64,000 nucleotides of DNA from Candidatus Zixiibacteriota bacterium. GTDB lineage: Bacteria; Zixibacteria; MSB-5A5; GN15; FEB-12. Position numbers and translations under genes: made by a program. The stretch lies in contig JAJRSF010000063.1 in the NCBI GenBank assembly GCA_024278935.1, forward strand, positions 1 through 64,000, in the 5' to 3' direction. The notes under the pieces were generated by a model. It was not told the DNA's origin. It did not search any database and saw nothing but the letters and a program-made list of their open reading frames with translations. Position 1 is the stretch's first letter. Each line of letters opens with the position of its first letter. Of the stretch, positions 62,833 through 64,000 are shown one piece after another.

Positions 62833-64000
62833 ATGTCAGATGATATAGGATTTGAAATTGATGAAATGCAGGAGATTATTGACGACTTCCTGGTGGAGGC
62901 CGATGAACTCATAAGTTCACTCGACACAAATTTAGTTGAGTTAGAAGGTCAGCCTGAGAATCTTGATTTATTAAATGAAATTTTCCGTGCTGCTCATACT
63001 ATCAAAGGAACCTCGAGTTTTCTTGGGTTTGAACAAGTTACCAGCCTTACCCATAAGATGGAAGATATTTTAAATAAGCTCAGAAAATCTGAGCTAAAAG
63101 TAACTCCAAATATTATGGATCTGATGCTTGAGTCTTTAGATATTTTAAAAGTGCTTATAGTAAATGTGCATGAAGGGAAAGATGAAGTTCTCGATTTAGA
63201 TTCTATTAATAATAGATTAATATTGGCCTATGAAGGTAAAAATGACACTGGCAGTGAAGCTGCTCCTTCTGATGCACAGCAAGTTGAAAACAAAGAAGAC
63301 TTACAAGCTAATCCTGTATCTGAAACTAAAACAGAAACAACCGAACAAACTACTGATGAAGTTAAAGCTGATTCAACTGATAAAGTTTCTGCTCAAGCAA
63401 AAGATGACCACGCACATAAAAAAGCATCAGACCAGACAATCCGTGTCGACGTTGGTCGTTTAGATACATTGATGAATATGATGGGCGAGCTTGTACTTGG
63501 TCGTAATAGTATGGTGCAGACTGTCGGCAAGCTTACATCGGAACATCAAGGTGACTATAATTTAGAACATCTTACCGGAGCATCAAACGCTATCAGTTTT
63601 ATTACAACCGAACTGCAAATGGCTGTAATGAAAATGAGAATGCAACCTATTGGAAAAGTTTTCAAAAAAATTCCACGTTTAGTTCGTGATCTTGCGAGAG
63701 AATCAAAAAAAGAAATCGCTTTGGAAATTTTTGGTGAGACAACTGAACTTGATAAATCTATTATCGAAGAAATCGGCGATCCTTTAGTGCATATTATTCG
63801 GAATTCCTGTGACCATGGTATTGAATCTCCTGAAGACCGTTTAGCAAATGGCAAACCTAGCAAAGGCACTGTCAAACTTATAGCTGAACAAGAAGGTTCG
63901 AATATTATTATCAAAATAGTTGATGATGGTAAAGGGCTTGATGTTGAAGCTATTCGTAATAAAGCAGTTGAAAAGAATCTCGCATCGAGAAACGAAATCG
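62833..64000 (+). CDS. cheA: Chemotaxis histidine kinase CheA, N-terminal part (runs off the window)
   Basis: 389 residues are visible; the frame stays open to the window end. P1 phosphotransfer domain: IFRAAHTIKGTSSFLG with the phospho-histidine at residue 55. A Gln/Thr/Glu-rich linker (about 135-200) contains no P2 domain, so CheY may dock differently. P3 dimerisation starts with RVDVGRLDTLMNMMGELVLGRN (in part), and the kinase domain shows LVHIIRNSCDHGIESPEDR and DDGKGLDVEAI. GTG/ATG choice: ATG at 62833 without a strong ribosome binding site. The rest of the kinase and the CheW-like domain are past 64000. Confidence 0.95.
   Translation, partial: MSDDIGFEIDEMQEIIDDFLVEADELISSLDTNLVELEGQPENLDLLNEIFRAAHTIKGTSSFLGFEQVTSLTHKMEDILNKLRKSELKVTPNIMDLMLESLDILKVLIVNVHEGKDEVLDLDSINNRLILAYEGKNDTGSEAAPSDAQQVENKEDLQANPVSETKTETTEQTTDEVKADSTDKVSAQAKDDHAHKKASDQTIRVDVGRLDTLMNMMGELVLGRNSMVQTVGKLTSEHQGDYNLEHLTGASNAISFITTELQMAVMKMRMQPIGKVFKKIPRLVRDLARESKKEIALEIFGETTELDKSIIEEIGDPLVHIIRNSCDHGIESPEDRLANGKPSKGTVKLIAEQEGSNIIIKIVDDGKGLDVEAIRNKAVEKNLASRNEI

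Noticed and set aside
63230-63463. 77-residue Lys/Leu-rich open frame
   Set aside because: It lies wholly in another frame of cheA, in the low-complexity linker.

Overview
The window is a gene-dense, AT-rich stretch of a Gram-negative bacterial chromosome. It most resembles the FCB superphylum, possibly a Zixibacteria-like candidate lineage. Evidence: a 2035-residue SprA-type outer-membrane protein, two secreted beta-helix proteins ending in dockerin-like tails closed by GGPEPLPC, many small signal-peptide proteins that look like outer-membrane barrels, a lipoprotein with DNRLRE-like features, and TatC. The phylum is inferred from protein style only; there is no rRNA or other marker here, and I saw no tRNA gene, CRISPR array, transposase or prophage.

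Layout. 1-2.6 kb: a broken recG, a DUF1844 protein and murB. 2.65-8.76 kb: the giant SprA-like gene. 8.8-14.6 kb: an overlapping operon of an M28/glutaminyl-cyclase-like lipoprotein, selA, selB and a YtcJ-type amidohydrolase, so the organism probably makes selenoproteins. 14.6-16.7 kb: an NfeD protease and slipin pair. 17-25 kb: single genes (YcaQ-like, dCMP deaminase, glnA, AHSA1, pterin dehydratase, lipoproteins) separated by repeat-rich spacers. 25.1-31.3 kb: an AtuA-like/carboxyltransferase/enoyl-CoA hydratase/biotin carboxylase/biotin carrier operon. 33.5-37.9 kb: thiolase, 3-hydroxybutyryl-CoA dehydrogenase and two acyl-CoA dehydrogenases. Together these two operons look like leucine/isovalerate (or terpenoid acid) and short-chain acyl-CoA catabolism; BioY at 41.7 kb fits a need for biotin. 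38-55.8 kb: housekeeping and surface genes (L,D-transpeptidase, msrA, ilvE-rpiB, PilZ, beta-helix/dockerin pair, glyA, nrdR, tatC, DUF512-der). 55.9-64 kb: one long signalling operon joining a RsbU/RsbW/RsbV partner-switching module to a HEAT-repeat protein, three receiver proteins, CheR, a CheZ-like phosphatase and the start of CheA.

Most notable: four otherwise well-conserved genes (recG, selA, slipin, carboxyltransferase) each carry exactly one in-frame stop with the conserved protein resuming in the same frame, and recG also has a one-base frameshift in an A-run. The stops are TAG, TGA, TAA and TAA at positions where Ser, Leu, Lys and Glu are expected, so this is not one recoded codon; consensus error or recent mutation is the simplest reading. 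A second signal is a family of at least eleven short dispersed palindromic elements sharing a GTAGG(T/G)C end, in intergenic DNA, plus a roughly 110-bp repeat present twice in opposite orientation with DnaA-box-like 9-mers.
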